A stretch of DNA of 64,000 nucleotides from assembly GCF_019320115.1 (NCBI RefSeq), contig NC_089584.1:52015633-52079632 (forward strand), given 5' to 3'. Positions 45,801 to 57,474 of the stretch are shown here, one piece after another. The DNA comes from Miscanthus floridulus (lineage: Eukaryota > Streptophyta > Magnoliopsida > Poales > Poaceae). Within the stretch, counting starts at the first letter, position 1, and each line of letters begins with the position of its first letter. The notes below the pieces were generated by a model. It was not told where the DNA came from and ran no database searches. It was given only the letters and a program-made list of their open reading frames with translations. A program made the translations under genes and the position numbers.

Positions 45801-48424
45801 TTTTTTTCTCAAATACGCAAAAGATTTCCGTATCATTACAATTAAGAAGAAGAGTTTAACCATACACACGACACGTTTCTAATGAGTGCCCTAGGAGGTT
45901 TTACAGTTATGATGGGACCTTCCTAGCAGACTGTTTCGAACTTCGATATTACATAAAAGTGAACCACCGAACTAAGAGCAGCGCAAAAACCTACGGTCTC
46001 CGCTGCTGGCCGCGCGACCCTGCTCCGTCATCCGAGAAGAGTCTTCTACCGGTCCTAGCATTGGTCGCCGGGAACAGCTCGTCCAGAGCTTCCACTTCAC
46101 TCGACGTCAAGTTCCCTACAAATAAGTCGTCGTATGCTCGCTTGGGCACGGATGAAATTGGAGCTGCCGGCGGTGCAAAGCCCATCCTCTGCATGAGGAG
46201 CACCTCGCCCCACTTGAAGGCTGAAATGTGCGCCAGCGGCTGAGCGGCAATCCGTCTGCTCCTTTTTTGCAGGGGTTGCCTCGTGGTTTCCATCTGCTAC
46301 CTTGGTGGGCTGGCGATCAATGGCGACATTCGCTTGAGTTGCACCTCCTTAGTGAACCGAGCGAGACGCCGGGCAGCTTCGCGTGGCGTGGGCGTCGCGT
46401 CGCTGGGGTGGTGCAACCATCTGTGACGTCGGGTGGTCCCGCCCGTGGTGGCGTGAGCTGCAGTGGCCCCTGCACCGACGACATTAGAGACAAGTTCGTC
46501 GTCCACTGATCAGCCGTCGCTGGAGAACAGGTGTCCACCACTAGTGCTTCAACCTCCTGAGGGTCTGCACTTTGGTGTTGCTGCTCTCATTGGCCGGCTC
46601 ACGACGAACGAGGGGGCAAGCTCCTCCAACATCGGGTCAAACAAGACGACCCATGTGGGAGGTCCCACGCTCGCACATAACACCAATGCCAGCAGATCTA
46701 GCTCAAGGAAGCAAAGTGTAGCAGCAGAAGAAGAGGCGTTGTCGGCAAGCGCACCCCTGCTGATGTCCCTCGCCGGCTTACGCCGGCAGCGTCGGCGGCG
46801 GTAGGTGCCGTCAGAGCCCCCCATGGCCTCAAGCACAGGCCCCATCCGAGCTCGATGGACCGCCGTGTGGCTAGGAGGCTAGAGGGTTGCCACAAGTAGA
46901 GTGCCGTGGCAGGTTGCCACCCTTCGTCGCCAACTTTGCAGACCTGGGCCTCCTGCAGTCCCTGGCGAGGTGGCGGTAGCCGTGGCAGCACAAGCAACGT
47001 CGTGGCAACCGGCAAGTTGCGACACGGTGCGAGTAGGAGAGACAGTTAAAGCATCTATCGTGGAGCTCAGCAGGGATCCTCCGAGCCTGCGGGAGCTAGT
47101 TTTGGCGATGCTCAACCGAGGCAGTCATAGGTTGCATCTCCTGCCGTGGGAGGACCTCCCGCCACCCATCGGCGTTGGGGGCAGAGACCCTTCCACGCCG
47201 ACCAAGTCATTGGCGGGCAGGGATACGGCCATCCAATGGCTGAGCAGACAGACCGTGCACCAGCTAGGGGCATGGCCGGCTACGTCTCCTCCGTCTTCGC
47301 AAGGGTCCCTGCTGTCCAGCGTCCCCCACGCCACAGCCCCGAGTCATGCGACGAGTTTGGGTGCGCGGCGGGGATGCATCTACCGGCTTTGCTGGGCGAC
47401 GAATGGTGTCAAGGTAGGTTGTAGGGTTGTCGCGTCGGACTCCTCGCCGTCGTCGTCCACCCAACAATGGCTCTTAGTGCGCCCATCGGAGGAACAACCT
47501 GGGTGGAAAGGCGTCGCGTCGGGTGAGAGGGTGAAGGAGTTTCCAGCGTTGTCGAGGCCGCCCAGAGGCGGGGACGAGCAGCTGGCCGTCAAATCCACGT
47601 GCAGGTCGGCCGTGGCGGCCAACTCTGGCGTTGCCGCCGGTGAGGATGGAGCGACAGCTGCCGTGGGGGATAGAGGCGGCGGTGGGGACTCGCTCGGCAG
47701 CGGTTGGACAGCTGGACCATGAGCGTCACAGGCGTCGGCGTCGGCGTGAGTGCCCAGGGCAGCATCCAGCGATGGCAGGGTGGCAGCCTCCGTCGGCGGC
47801 GGCTACGGCTGCGGTAAGGGCATTGAAGGAGCGCGTGGAGCTGCCTCAGCTCTGGATCCAGCGGTGGCAGCCGCGGTGGCGGCGCCTGACGTCGGTGGCG
47901 GCGCGGCCCATTAGGGAGCAAATGGAGGCATTCCAGCGCCGGATCCGACGAGTGCAGGCCCGGTGACGGCCCAGGCGGCGGCTCTCGTCGTCAATGGCGG
48001 CACGGGGGAGCCTGGGTGGCGGGGACTGGCCGCCGACGGTGGGCGAGCCCGAGGGTGGCCGTCCACCGGCAGCGGGTCGAGTTCGCCATCCACGCACGAT
48101 TGGGAGACGACGCCGGCGCTGGTGTGGAGGCAGCCGCCCGGCAGGCCGTCTGTAGCGTCCTCGGCGGTGGGATCAGGAGTGGGCAGCCTGTGGGAGGCGG
48201 CCGACGGCGGCGGAGAGGCAGCCGACGAATGGGGGCGGCGGCGGCTCGCCTATGCCCGCGCGCGCCCGCGGAGGTGGGGAAAGGGAGTGGGATGTAAGGA
48301 GGGGAGGGGAGACGGTGGCGGGCGCCGGCGCCGCCGGCGGTGGCGTTGGGCGGGGGCCAGAGGAGTCGGGGGCTAGGGTTGGGGGAAAGCCTCTGTTCTT
48401 CAGGTTGGCTGCTCTCGCTAGCTC
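45801..48424 (-). mobile_element. LINE-like non-autonomous retroposon with a gag-like gene, 15-bp TSD
   Basis: A GC-rich 2.6-kb insertion is flanked by the 15-bp repeat ACTTTGAGTATGGTC (45786-45800 and 48425-48439), present once at the empty site near 50354-50368. The minus-strand 3' end is a short poly(A) preceded by TTGCGTATTTGAG, as in grass L1 tails. Broken minus-strand coding pieces include FHPGCSSDGRTKSHCWVDDD (47380-47622) and the C-terminal LARFTKEVQLKRMSPLIAS plus RSRRIAAQPLAHISAFKWGE (45991-46506, one stop). They recall a gag-like protein of grass retroposons. No endonuclease or RT is seen. The plus-strand frame 46901-47722 is composition-driven. Confidence 0.75.
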
Positions 48425-48529
48425 ACTTTGAGTATGGTCAAGTGGTGATGATTCCTCTTACTTATGTGTCGCCGTATGTCGGCCAAGTTTCACATTTTGT
48501 TCTTCGGTGTTTTGTCGACTCTAGACAAT

Positions 48530-48668
48530 GGCCCTGTTCGGCTTACCTCATATTCGGTTTGTTCGGCTTCTTTTTTCAGCCGGAACAGTGTTTTTCTCTC
48601 ACAACAATTCAGCCGGAACAGTGTTTTTCAGCCAGTTTCAGCCAAGTTTTAGACCAGCGAACCGGGCC
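48530..48668. mobile_element. GGCC-TIR MITE, 139 bp, TSD AAT
   Basis: Starts GGCCCTGTTCGGCTTACC, ends GACCAGCGAACCGGGCC, and is flanked by AAT (48527-48529 and 48669-48671). The paralogous position in copy 2 reads GACAATACGGAG without the element. It is closely similar to the element at 2979-3113. Confidence 0.88.
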
Positions 48669-49373
48669 AATATGGAGAAAGAGAAGGACAAAACGTTGTT
48701 ATCCAGTTCCCAATGTGAGAATAATTGAATATGCATACAAATACACATAGCCATTTCAGCAATTCTTTGTAGGCATACAACTTTTATTGGCACTTTTGTA
48801 GATTATATTTTCCTTAGTTTTATTTTAAAGAGAAAATTAATGGAACTAGATTATGACGAGGAGAGTTCTGAAAGCCGGCGTCCATGCATGTGCCTGCGGG
48901 TTGCGTGTATTATGCTAAAAGAAACCTACAGCACTGTAGGCGGTCCTACTCCTACAGAAGGTTTTGAAGTTTCTATTCTCCCTTGGTCTTTAAGAAAACA
49001 AAAAGGCAGACAATTTTAAAGTTAAGTAAATTTTTGAAAAATCTAATATTTACAATAACAAATAAGTATCATTAGATTAATTATAGAGCATATATTTATA
49101 GTAAACTATCTAGAGACATAAATGTTAATATATTTTTGTACAAACTTAGTCGAACTTGAGAGAATTTAACTTAGTTTAAATCTAAAATTGTATTTTTTTA
49201 AGAATGGAGGGAGTGTGTAGAGGGTTTTTTTTTCAAAGATGGAGGGAGAGTAGAGTATGATAGCTGTAATAATTCACCGCATGTGCAGTGCATGAGAGCA
49301 CTAGCTGCTACAAGAGGAAGATTTCTGCTTTATTTGTTTAGTTCATCTTCGCACATGATTGAACCAAAACATC

Positions 49374-50245
49374 GGTTGATGAAAGTTGCAGCTACAGCCT
49401 GCACACATATTTGTACTGTTTCAGTTTGGAGGTAAAGATATGTACGTATGGACAAATACAAAATTAAAGGCTAGTCTTTCAAAAAAAAACAAAGGCTGAA
49501 CAAATCATATCAAATCAGACTTGAAACCGACGTGGAATCTAGTAGAGTATGTACCGATGTATGAAGCCCCTCAGCTGAAGACTGACTTGGTCACTTGGAT
49601 GAAACTCTGATCCTTTTATAAACCTAGTATAGCTGAATTCAGCATGAAGGTCGTAGAAGAAAGAAACGCCTAATTATGCTTTGTCTCCACCCACATCGTT
49701 GCAGGTGTCATCCACACAGGAAGATGAGTTTTACAGTGTGTTGTGTTGGTATTTAATGTATCTCGCCCTGTTCGTTTGGGCTTGTTTGGCTTATAAGTCA
49801 TGGCTGAAAGTACTGTTGGCTGGTTTAGTCGGCTGGTTTAGTTGGTTGAGAAAAATACTATTCATTAACTGATAAGTCATGACTTATAAGTCAAATACGA
49901 CCAAGCGAACATGCTATTTGTTGATAACGACAAATATATGCCTGTGATGGAGCAGGTTGCAGTCCTGAAACTATTTCTGTACTTGATGTGTCGTCATGCT
50001 ATAGATATGCTACTTGGGCGACCATTAAGCGAGTATACACTCCAACCAGGAGATTTAAACCTATAATCAGTCTCCAATCAAATATCTATGGCCTTCAAGA
50101 GAGAACCTATATGAAAAAACCTATTTTAGGTGTCGGAAGAGGTATAACTCAAATCTAAGTATCATCTTTTCTGGAGACCCATTTGCAGAAAAGATTCTCT
50201 TCTGGGTCTTGTCGTTGAAGAAAAAAAAATGGGTATAGTTAGCAC
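49374..50245. other. Spacer containing one MITE-like element
   Basis: Between the duplicated copies. About 49767-49915 is a MITE-like fold-back with CCCTGTTCGTTTGGG and CCAAGCGAACATGC ends and internal CTTATAAGTCATG motifs in both orientations. The rest shows nothing recognisable. Confidence 0.5.
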
Positions 50246-51175
50246 GTTGGAGGGAGAAATTAATGATTTGTTTATCCTCCCAACGTTCTAGTTAGCACAA
50301 GCCCTAACTTACGCCGTGGATTAAGAAAAGTATGGTCAATGCTTTGCTACACATACTTTGAGTATGGTCAAGTGGTGATGATTCCTTTACTTATTCCACC
50401 ATATGTCGGCCAAGTTTCACATTTTGTTCTTTGGTCGATTGACAATACGGAGAAACAGAGAATGACGAAACGTGTTATCGGCCAGTTCCCAACGTGAGAA
50501 TAATTCAGTATCCATACAGATACACATAGCCATTTCAGCAATTCTTTGAAGGCATATACAACTTTTATTGGCGCTTTTGTAGATTATGTTTTTCCATAGA
50601 TTTATTTTAAAGAGAAAATTAGTGGAACTAGATTATGAGAAGACTTCTGAAAGCTGGCGTCCATGTGCCTGCGGTTGCCTGTATGCTAAAAGAAACCTAC
50701 AGCCCTGTAGGTGGTCCTACTCCTACAGAAGGTTTTGAAGTTTCTATTCTCCCTTGGTCTTTAAAAAAAATGTAATTATCATTTTTCAAAAAGCCAAACA
50801 ATTTTGAAGTTAAGTAAAATTTTGAAAATATGTAATAATTGTAACATAACAAGTAAGTATCATTAGATTAATTATAGAACATGTTTTTATAGTAAACTAT
50901 CTAGAGACATATTTTTGTACAAACTTAGTCGAACTTGAGAGATTTTTTTTGCGAAAAACTTGAGAGAATTTAAATTAGTTTAAATCTAAAATTGTATTTT
51001 TTTAGAATGGAGGGAGTGTAGAGTTTTTTTTTCAAAGATGGAGGGAGAGTAGAGTATGATAGCTGCAATAATTCACCGCATGTGTAGTGCATGAGAGCAC
51101 TAGCTGCTACAAGAGGAAGATTTCTGCTTTATTTGATTGATTCATCTTCGCACATGATTGAACCAAAACTAGTCG
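50246..51175 (+). repeat. Local duplication, copy 2 (empty-site version)
   Basis: The uninterrupted counterpart of 45675-49373. It runs across the TSD sequence ACTTTGAGTATGGTC once and has no MITE. It contains only short frames and no gene is recognised. After 51175 a further short repeat of CATGAGAGCACTAGCTGCTA occurs. Confidence 0.85.
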
Positions 51176-51403
51176 CATGAGAGCACTAGCTGCTACAAGA
51201 TTCATCTTCGCACATGATTTCTGCTTTATTTGATTGATTCATCTCCCCATGGGCAACTCGGGCAGCGATAGAACCCTCCCCACTATATCGTTGTTGTCAC
51301 AGTAGCTGCTGGTAGCTCATGTGGGCAGGGTCCGATCTGCTTGCACGAGCTCGGTTGGCCACGGATCTGGTATGTGTGGCCATGGCGGCTGCTGCTATTG
51401 GTA

Positions 51404-52320
51404 GTTTTTTTTCGGAACACGCATTTACGTGAATTTTATTAAGAAGAAGCAAGAGTGCCGAAGGAACGGCGTACACGACGCGACTACGGGAGAACCCATA
51501 GCGTAGGAAACAAAACCACAAAGCGAGTGGTTTAGAATGAAAAACACAAGTGAAAGCAAGAAGTGTGGCAGGGGAAGGGCCCTCCACCACAACCTAGCTA
51601 GCTGGACCTGCAACTAAAGATAACGACGCGAAGGCTGCCAACAAGGAAGGTGAAGCCTCGGTGGCAAAGCATCCACCGGAAAGAACGCGGCAAAATCCGC
51701 GAGCACAACGCGGCAAAGCATTCGCGGGCTGGTAGCGACTATGGCGGCAGAGCGTCCGCCCAGGCAGCAACGACGGCAAAGCATCCGTCAACTATCCGTA
51801 AGCGGCCAGGTAGCCGCTGCGAAGAAGACGACTGCAGCAACACCAACATCCAAGGTGGACAGACCAACGCGAAGAGGAAGCTAAAGCACAGGAACAACAC
51901 AGCTAGGAGCGGCTCCGGTGAGAGGAACAGGATGGCGACAAAAGTGCTCCAATGAGCGGCTGCGGCAACACCAACACCCGCGGAGGACGGACCAAAGCGA
52001 AGCGAAAGCAAAAGCACGGGAAGGCACAACACAAGCAAGGAGCGGCTCAGACCCAACGCATGCACCGATGGGGTTGACATTTGGTGTGGTGGTGTTACAG
52101 GTATGCCATACTTGCGGGGGTGCAACATCGCCAGAGGAGGCCGCACACAACGGCATGACAACAAAGTGGTGGTGGTAGTATGGCTGCGCTAGATGGAACC
52201 GCGTGTTGTGGCTCTGTTGTAGGGTGGAGGTGGCCGTTTACGAAGGCGTAATGGCGCTAGAGGAATGCCACGTGCCATAGCTTGGAGGTAGGGTAGAGAT
52301 GGCTGCTTGTTGTGGCGTCC
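51404..52320 (-). mobile_element. Probable LINE-like 3' fragment
   Basis: The plus strand starts TTTTTTTTCGG and continues to TTACGTGAATTTTATTAAGA, which on the minus strand is a grass L1-style 3' tail with poly(A). The interior is GC-rich with an imperfect tandem unit (about 51832-51914 and 51960-52050; CAACACCAACA(T/C)CC starts) and no intact frame. The 5' border and a target-site duplication were not found. Confidence 0.45.
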
Positions 52321-52568
52321 TGGGCGTCAATTTTACGCAGGACTGCTCCTAAAATCTGAGATAGACTCCAACTTGAGTTGGACTGGGCCTCCGCCGTGAG
52401 TTGGATAGACGCCCATGCTGGTCCTCTTTGTCTCCATGGCTTGTATCCGAAGGAGTGATGTCCTCGTCACATCTTGTGACTTAAAAGTGAAAGGCGAGTC
52501 ACATGCCTGAACACACACCACGACATGAAAGGTTTTGTGCGACCGGACCATGACATTTGCCAACAATG

Positions 52569-52770
52569 TTTTGCAACTTCAAACTCAAAGCAAGAAGGGT
52601 GAGAATGAGTGACCACGGACCAAGGAGTGGAATAAGGTTTTGCAGCTTCAAACTCAAAGCGAGACGAGTAAGAATGAGTGATGATGAACCGAGAAACAAA
52701 CTAAGGTTTTGTAGCTTCAAACTCCAAGCGAGAAGGCGAGAGAGAGTGACGAAGAACTAAGAAAAGGAAG
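52569..52770. repeat. 69-bp tandem repeat, about 2.8 units
   Basis: Units start at 52569, 52638 and 52707 with TTTTGCAACTTCAAACTC-type sequence. The period is 69 bp, so the frame is preserved. A 67-codon plus-strand frame (52557-52760) is made of three 23-residue units with FKLKARRVRMSD. Whether it is translated is unknown. Confidence 0.8.
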
Positions 52771-53218
52771 AGGAGCGGGAGACAAATGGATTGTGTGGGA
52801 GAGAGTGAGATGGAGAAAAAAATTGGTTCTTTAATATTAGATATAGATCGTCTATTACAATATTTTATGAGAAATCTCGTGAGGAAAACTCATAAATAGA
52901 AAAGAGTACAATACGATCGAAAGGCAATATAGAATTAGAGAGAATCTTTTCATTGCGTTGATGCAATATGAGTGACGATGTTATCTGTGTAGATAAGGGT
53001 TTGATGATTGAAAAGAATCGCAATTGATAATTCGGTGAAGTTAAAACATATCTATGTGATGCTTCAGGACGGTAGATAGAAACCGTGCCTTCAATAATGT
53101 GTTGTAAATTAATGCACATGAATGTAAAGGAGACACACAAGAGACAGAGAGAATGAATGATTGCTTGTCTTATTAATCGGTTGAGAGTGTGTTAAGGCCA
53201 GTCTTTCATGCACATTAA

Positions 53219-53460
53219 GCGCGTGTTTAGTTTCAGAAAGTTGGAATTTGGGGTTACTGTAGCACTTTCGTTTTTATTTGGCAATTAGTGTTTAATCATG
53301 GACTAATTAGGCTCAAAACGTTTGTCTCGCAATTTCCCACCAAACTGTGCAATTAGTTTTTTTTCGTCTACATTTAATGCTCCATGCACGGGCCGTAAAC
53401 ATTCGATGTGATAGGTACTGTAGCACTTTTTGGGAATTTGAGGTGGAACTAAACAAGGCC
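53219..53460. mobile_element. Tourist-like MITE, 242 bp, TSD TAA
   Basis: Same family as 13129-13371. It runs from GCGCGTGTTTAGTTTC to GGAACTAAACAAGGCC and is flanked by TAA (53216-53218 and 53461-53463). Confidence 0.88.
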
Positions 53461-53997
53461 TAAATGAAGTGACATCAGAAAAAAATACAGTTTTGCATGA
53501 ATCGAGGGAGAGAAGAGCATTGGAGTCTCGTGGCATGAAACAAGGCTTTCCCACGTTTTCGAAAACGCACGAAACTTGCACTGAGCCGTTCCTTTGGTTT
53601 TCATGCGATCTGCTGTGGCCTGTGGCCAGCTGCAGCGCCGTGCGTCAGCTCTCTCTTTCCTCTTCCGTCTCGCGCACGCTCCCTTGTCTCCATTCCATCA
53701 ATTCTCCATGGCCCACGTGCTCCCCTTCATGTTTCTCCATTTCTCTGATTTTTTTATTTTTTTTGCATTTGTTTATTTTGTCTCTCTAGACCACATGGGA
53801 TGAATATGAGAAAAATGCACCTATATAATATAAGATGTTGTGTAAAAGTGTAACATTTTGCATATCGATGATATGTGTATTTATAATATAATATGTTGTG
53901 TGAAAGTATAATATTCTAGTGTGCTAGTTCTTAAAAAAATATAAAATAGATATATAGTTCACATGACCCAGTTGATTGCAGCATCTTACAAGAATCA

Positions 53998-54292
53998 AGG
54001 CCCCATTTGGTACAGATCCGGACGGCTCCGGCTCCCGCCTGCAAGACACTGTAGAAACACTGTAGCTCGGAGCCGGTTTTCTCCCTCTTGCTGCCTTCTC
54101 TCACTGTAGCTCGGGGACTGTTCACGGTGTCAGCGAAGCCAAAATTTCGAGCTTCGCCGGTGAAGCCGCTGCCTGTGACCGTCTGTGAGAGGGAGAGGGA
54201 AGGAGAGGGAAAACCGGCTCTTGCTACAGTGAATGAACAGTGAAATTGCAGGAGGGAGCCGGAGCTGCCTAGAGCCGTGCCAAACTGGCTCT
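53998..54292. mobile_element. MITE with GC-rich fold-back interior
   Basis: The ends GGCCCCATTTGGTACAG and CCGTGCCAAACTGGCTC are imperfect inverted repeats. GGCTCCGGCTCCC near the left end pairs with GGGAGCCGGAGC near the right end. The centre has CACTGTAGCTCGG and its inverse. Borders are approximate. Confidence 0.65.
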
Positions 54293-54392
54293 AAATGTTG
54301 CAAATAGCCTATGAAATAGTGAAATAAAAATATGCACTGTAAAAGTTTATTCCATTCACAATTACCAATGTCGTCACATCTTAAAACCTACT

Positions 54393-54598
54393 GGCCTGTT
54401 TGGTTCGCCTAGTAGCTACTAAATTTAGTAGCTTTTAGTCACTTTAGTAACTTTTTAACCAAACGCTATGACTAAAAGCTACTAAAAGAACTTTAGTTCT
54501 CTCTAGTAACTCTGGAGTTACTAAAAGTAACTAAACCATTTAGTAGCTACTAAAGTTTAGTAGCTACTAAAGTTTAGTAGCTCGAACCAAATACCCCT
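54393..54598. mobile_element. Fold-back MITE (TAGTAGCTACTAAA units)
   Basis: The left end GGCCTGTTTGGTTCG and the right end CGAACCAAATACCCC form inverted repeats. The interior is built from TTTAGTAGCTACTAAA palindromes and their variants. No coding capacity. Confidence 0.7.
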
Positions 54599-54662
54599 AG
54601 AGACTGGCCTAAGAAAGAGCATCCTCGGTTGTTGGGGAGGCGTCCCTCCCATCATCGGTTTA

Positions 54663-54894
54663 GGCCGCGTTTAGAAGCCAAAAATTTTTGGTTTTGGGTA
54701 CTGTAGCCCGTTTGTTTGTATTTGACAATTATTGTCTAATTATAGATTAATTAGGTTCGAAAGTTTCGTCTCGCGATTTCTTACCCAACTGTGCAATTAG
54801 TTTTTTTTTCGTCTACGTTTAGTACTCCATGCATGTGCCGCAAGATTCGATGTGACGGGTACTGCGCAAAAATTTTTGTGAACTAAACATGGCC
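54663..54894. mobile_element. Tourist-like MITE, 232 bp, TSD TTA
   Basis: Third copy of the 13129 family: GGCCGCGTTTAGAAGCC to GAACTAAACATGGCC, flanked by TTA (54660-54662 and 54895-54897). Confidence 0.85.
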
Positions 54895-55568
54895 TTAGAC
54901 AGATATCGGTGTCAGTTCGCTGACATTTGTATGGGGATGCCACGACGTGCCAACTAATGTTGTGGAAGCTTACACACTTTAAAAGACATCGCAAGACTAA
55001 AGTGCGGTGTGTGTGAACACAAGCTGCCCTGTTCGCTTGATCGTTTCTGTGGCTTATAAGTCGGCTGATATTGTTTCGTTGTGAGATAAAAGACATTGTA
55101 TCATGACAATATCCTTGTGGACTTATGGTGGACCTTTGTTGAAACAAGGCTCAAGCATAATTACAGATTACGACAGGTCACCTTCCTTCATTTGGCTGTG
55201 GTTCCTTCGTTCTCCCAACATGCATACTACGTCACGAGGATAAGAATGAAATTGATTAATATTCTGACTAACAACGAAATCGACTGCTCAACTAGGTAAA
55301 GAAAATAACAAGCTGTGATACTACCTGAAAAATTTACACACTTTTTCATTAGCACCCTAGTGTCGAGTACCAAAATTTCTTACTAAATACCAGCGAACAA
55401 GCAAATTAAACAACTTATTGCACGACCTTTTACTATATGTTCCTTTGTAAGATTGTAGTTGTAGGATCATCTCAGACCTTTTTATTTTGGCACAGTTGAA
55501 CTAATAGCAGGAAGTTCCCACTTCATAATTTTGTTTAAAAAATAAAAGCCTGCTACATAAAGGCATCA

Positions 55569-55860
55569 TTTTTTTTGAAAATGCAGGAGAGGTGCGTTTC
55601 TTTGCATTAAGAAGAAGAAGAAAATGGGTGGCGAGAACTGTTACAAACGCACACAACACATCAACACAAAAACAATGTAAAATGACACACAGTTCAGCAA
55701 ACTTTACAAAAGGTTGAACAGATCGCCGTTGACAACATACAACACAATCCGACCAAGCCTAAGCCTGTGGCTGTTCCCCATCCGACACAATGGCGAGGAG
55801 GTGGGAAACTCCTTAAGCCTTAGCCAAAGACCAGTCCAACAGCTTCTCTTTAGCGAGCGA
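55569..55860 (-). mobile_element. LINE-like 3' tail fragment
   Basis: The plus strand starts TTTTTTTTGAAAATGCAGG and is followed by GCATTAAGAAGAAGAAG, which on the minus strand is another grass L1-type 3' end. About 290 bp are recognisable and there is no coding sequence. Confidence 0.5.
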
Positions 55861-56119
55861 TAAAGCTCCAGCTAAATTTGGAGATGCCCCATCTACGTCA
55901 AATCCCCCTTTATTTCAACATTCAAATACCTAACTAAAATTGAGATTGTGTATATTGAGAGGTAGAAATTATTTTTCACTGTTTAAAACATACTGTAGTG
56001 CTCTACACTCTACAGTAGCAAAGGTGCTACAGAACGAAATAGAGTGGCTGTTTGAGCAATTGAGCTGATGTTGTGAGATGTACCTTTCAACCAAAGAGAC
56101 TTAAGAGTGTCTGTTTTAT

Positions 56120-57465
56120 GAGAAAATTTCCTATTTGACACTAGAAATAATGCTGCTTTCTTATTTGACATCCAAACTCAAATTATTTTCTATCTGTCAC
56201 CATCTCAAGTTTTTCTTTCCTATTGGACACTTCTGTTAGTTCTGACAGAAAGTACCGTTAAATCTACTTGTGGGGCAATGGGAAATTACTGAAATGCCCT
56301 CTGAGGAAATAGAAGATAGGAATCGGCTGCAGTTGGGCAGCAGCGTGGGATTCCTTGGACGGTTGGGCCTATTGGAATGACCGGCCAGCTTAACACGTGA
56401 AGGATGGAACCTATCTTATATTGTTTTTTATTACTAAATATCTATTATTTCAACTACTAATAAAATAGATATATGAAATGTCACTTAATTATGGGACTAC
56501 CAAATTTATACTTCACGATGTATTATTTTAATTATCATTGCAAAAAGTTAGAATAGAAACCCAATTTTGCAAAATATTTATTGGTAAATATGTTTTTCAA
56601 AAAATTTTACACTCATATTTTATATCTCTACTTGCACAATTATTTGTTCCACTAAAATAATCAATAAAGCAAATAGATATTTGGTGTATTCAAAATCAAG
56701 TTGATATTAGGATGTAAATCCAAATTCAAACTGTCTGATTAGCATTCACTTATCATAGTATCTGTATCAGTATTCAAATTCGAACTAAAATAGGATAAAT
56801 AGTGTTATCCAAATTCGATTTCACACATTCGATCCAAACCCATTCACGGTCTCACCTTTCGCACGCACACGCACATGCAAATCACGCGCACATGAGGTTG
56901 GCCCAAATGCATATGACGCCTGTACAAAATTATCATGTCACATTCAAAAGTACATAGTAGTAATTAAAAAATTACATAATAGTAATTAAAATATATCAAG
57001 TCCAAAGTTGCAAAGTAAAAAAAATTACCATATCTGCCAGATTACATGCATAAATCAAATCTAGAAAAAAATATTTTTATATCTAAAACTTTCCTTATTT
57101 ATCGTATTTCATTGTTGTGTTTTGTGTACCTAAATGATTGATATTGAACTCAACATAATTATAAGTAATTATACAAGATGATGTTCATTTCATTATTTTA
57201 TAGAAGCAAGAGAAACATAACAATTTGAAATAAAAACTTTAAAAAAATAGCAATATCTACTGGGAATGTCATAACCGGTAAAAAGAACTACAGGGGTAAA
57301 AAAGTATTTTTCTCTAAGACTTAACACCGTTATAACTCTAAACTAACAGAAGTGTTAAATAGAAAAGAAAAAGACTTGAGGCGGTAACACATAGGAAAGA
57401 TTTTAAGTTTCGGTGTCAAATAAGAAAGCAACATTTATTTTTAGTGTCAAATAGAAAAATTTCTC
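56120..57465. mobile_element. Non-autonomous Mutator-like element (MULE), long TIRs, 9-bp TSD
   Basis: The left end GAGAAAATTTCCTATTTGAC pairs with the inverse of the right end, GAGAAATTTTTCTATTTGAC, and similarity continues about 150-180 bp inward (TGCTTTCTTATTTGACA, CACTTCTGTTAGTT). The flanks CTGTTTTAT (56111-56119) and GTGTTTTAT (57466-57474) match at eight of nine bases, the size of a Mutator duplication. The interior has no transposase and no clear captured gene. Confidence 0.8.
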
Positions 57466-57474
57466 GTGTTTTAT

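Larger units (their letters stand above)
45675..49373 (+). repeat. Local duplication, copy 1 (with two insertions)
   Basis: The sequence matches 50246-51175 from GAGGGAGAAACTAATGATTT to CGCACATGATTGAACCAAAA. Copy 1 is interrupted by a LINE-like element (45801-48424) and a MITE (48530-48668), both missing from copy 2. The remaining parts align with scattered substitutions and small indels, so the duplication predates both insertions. Confidence 0.85.

Noticed and set aside
46901..47722. Plus-strand frame of 273 codons
   Set aside because: It lies antisense to the LINE-like retroposon in GC-rich DNA, shows no domain, and several frames are open at once there.
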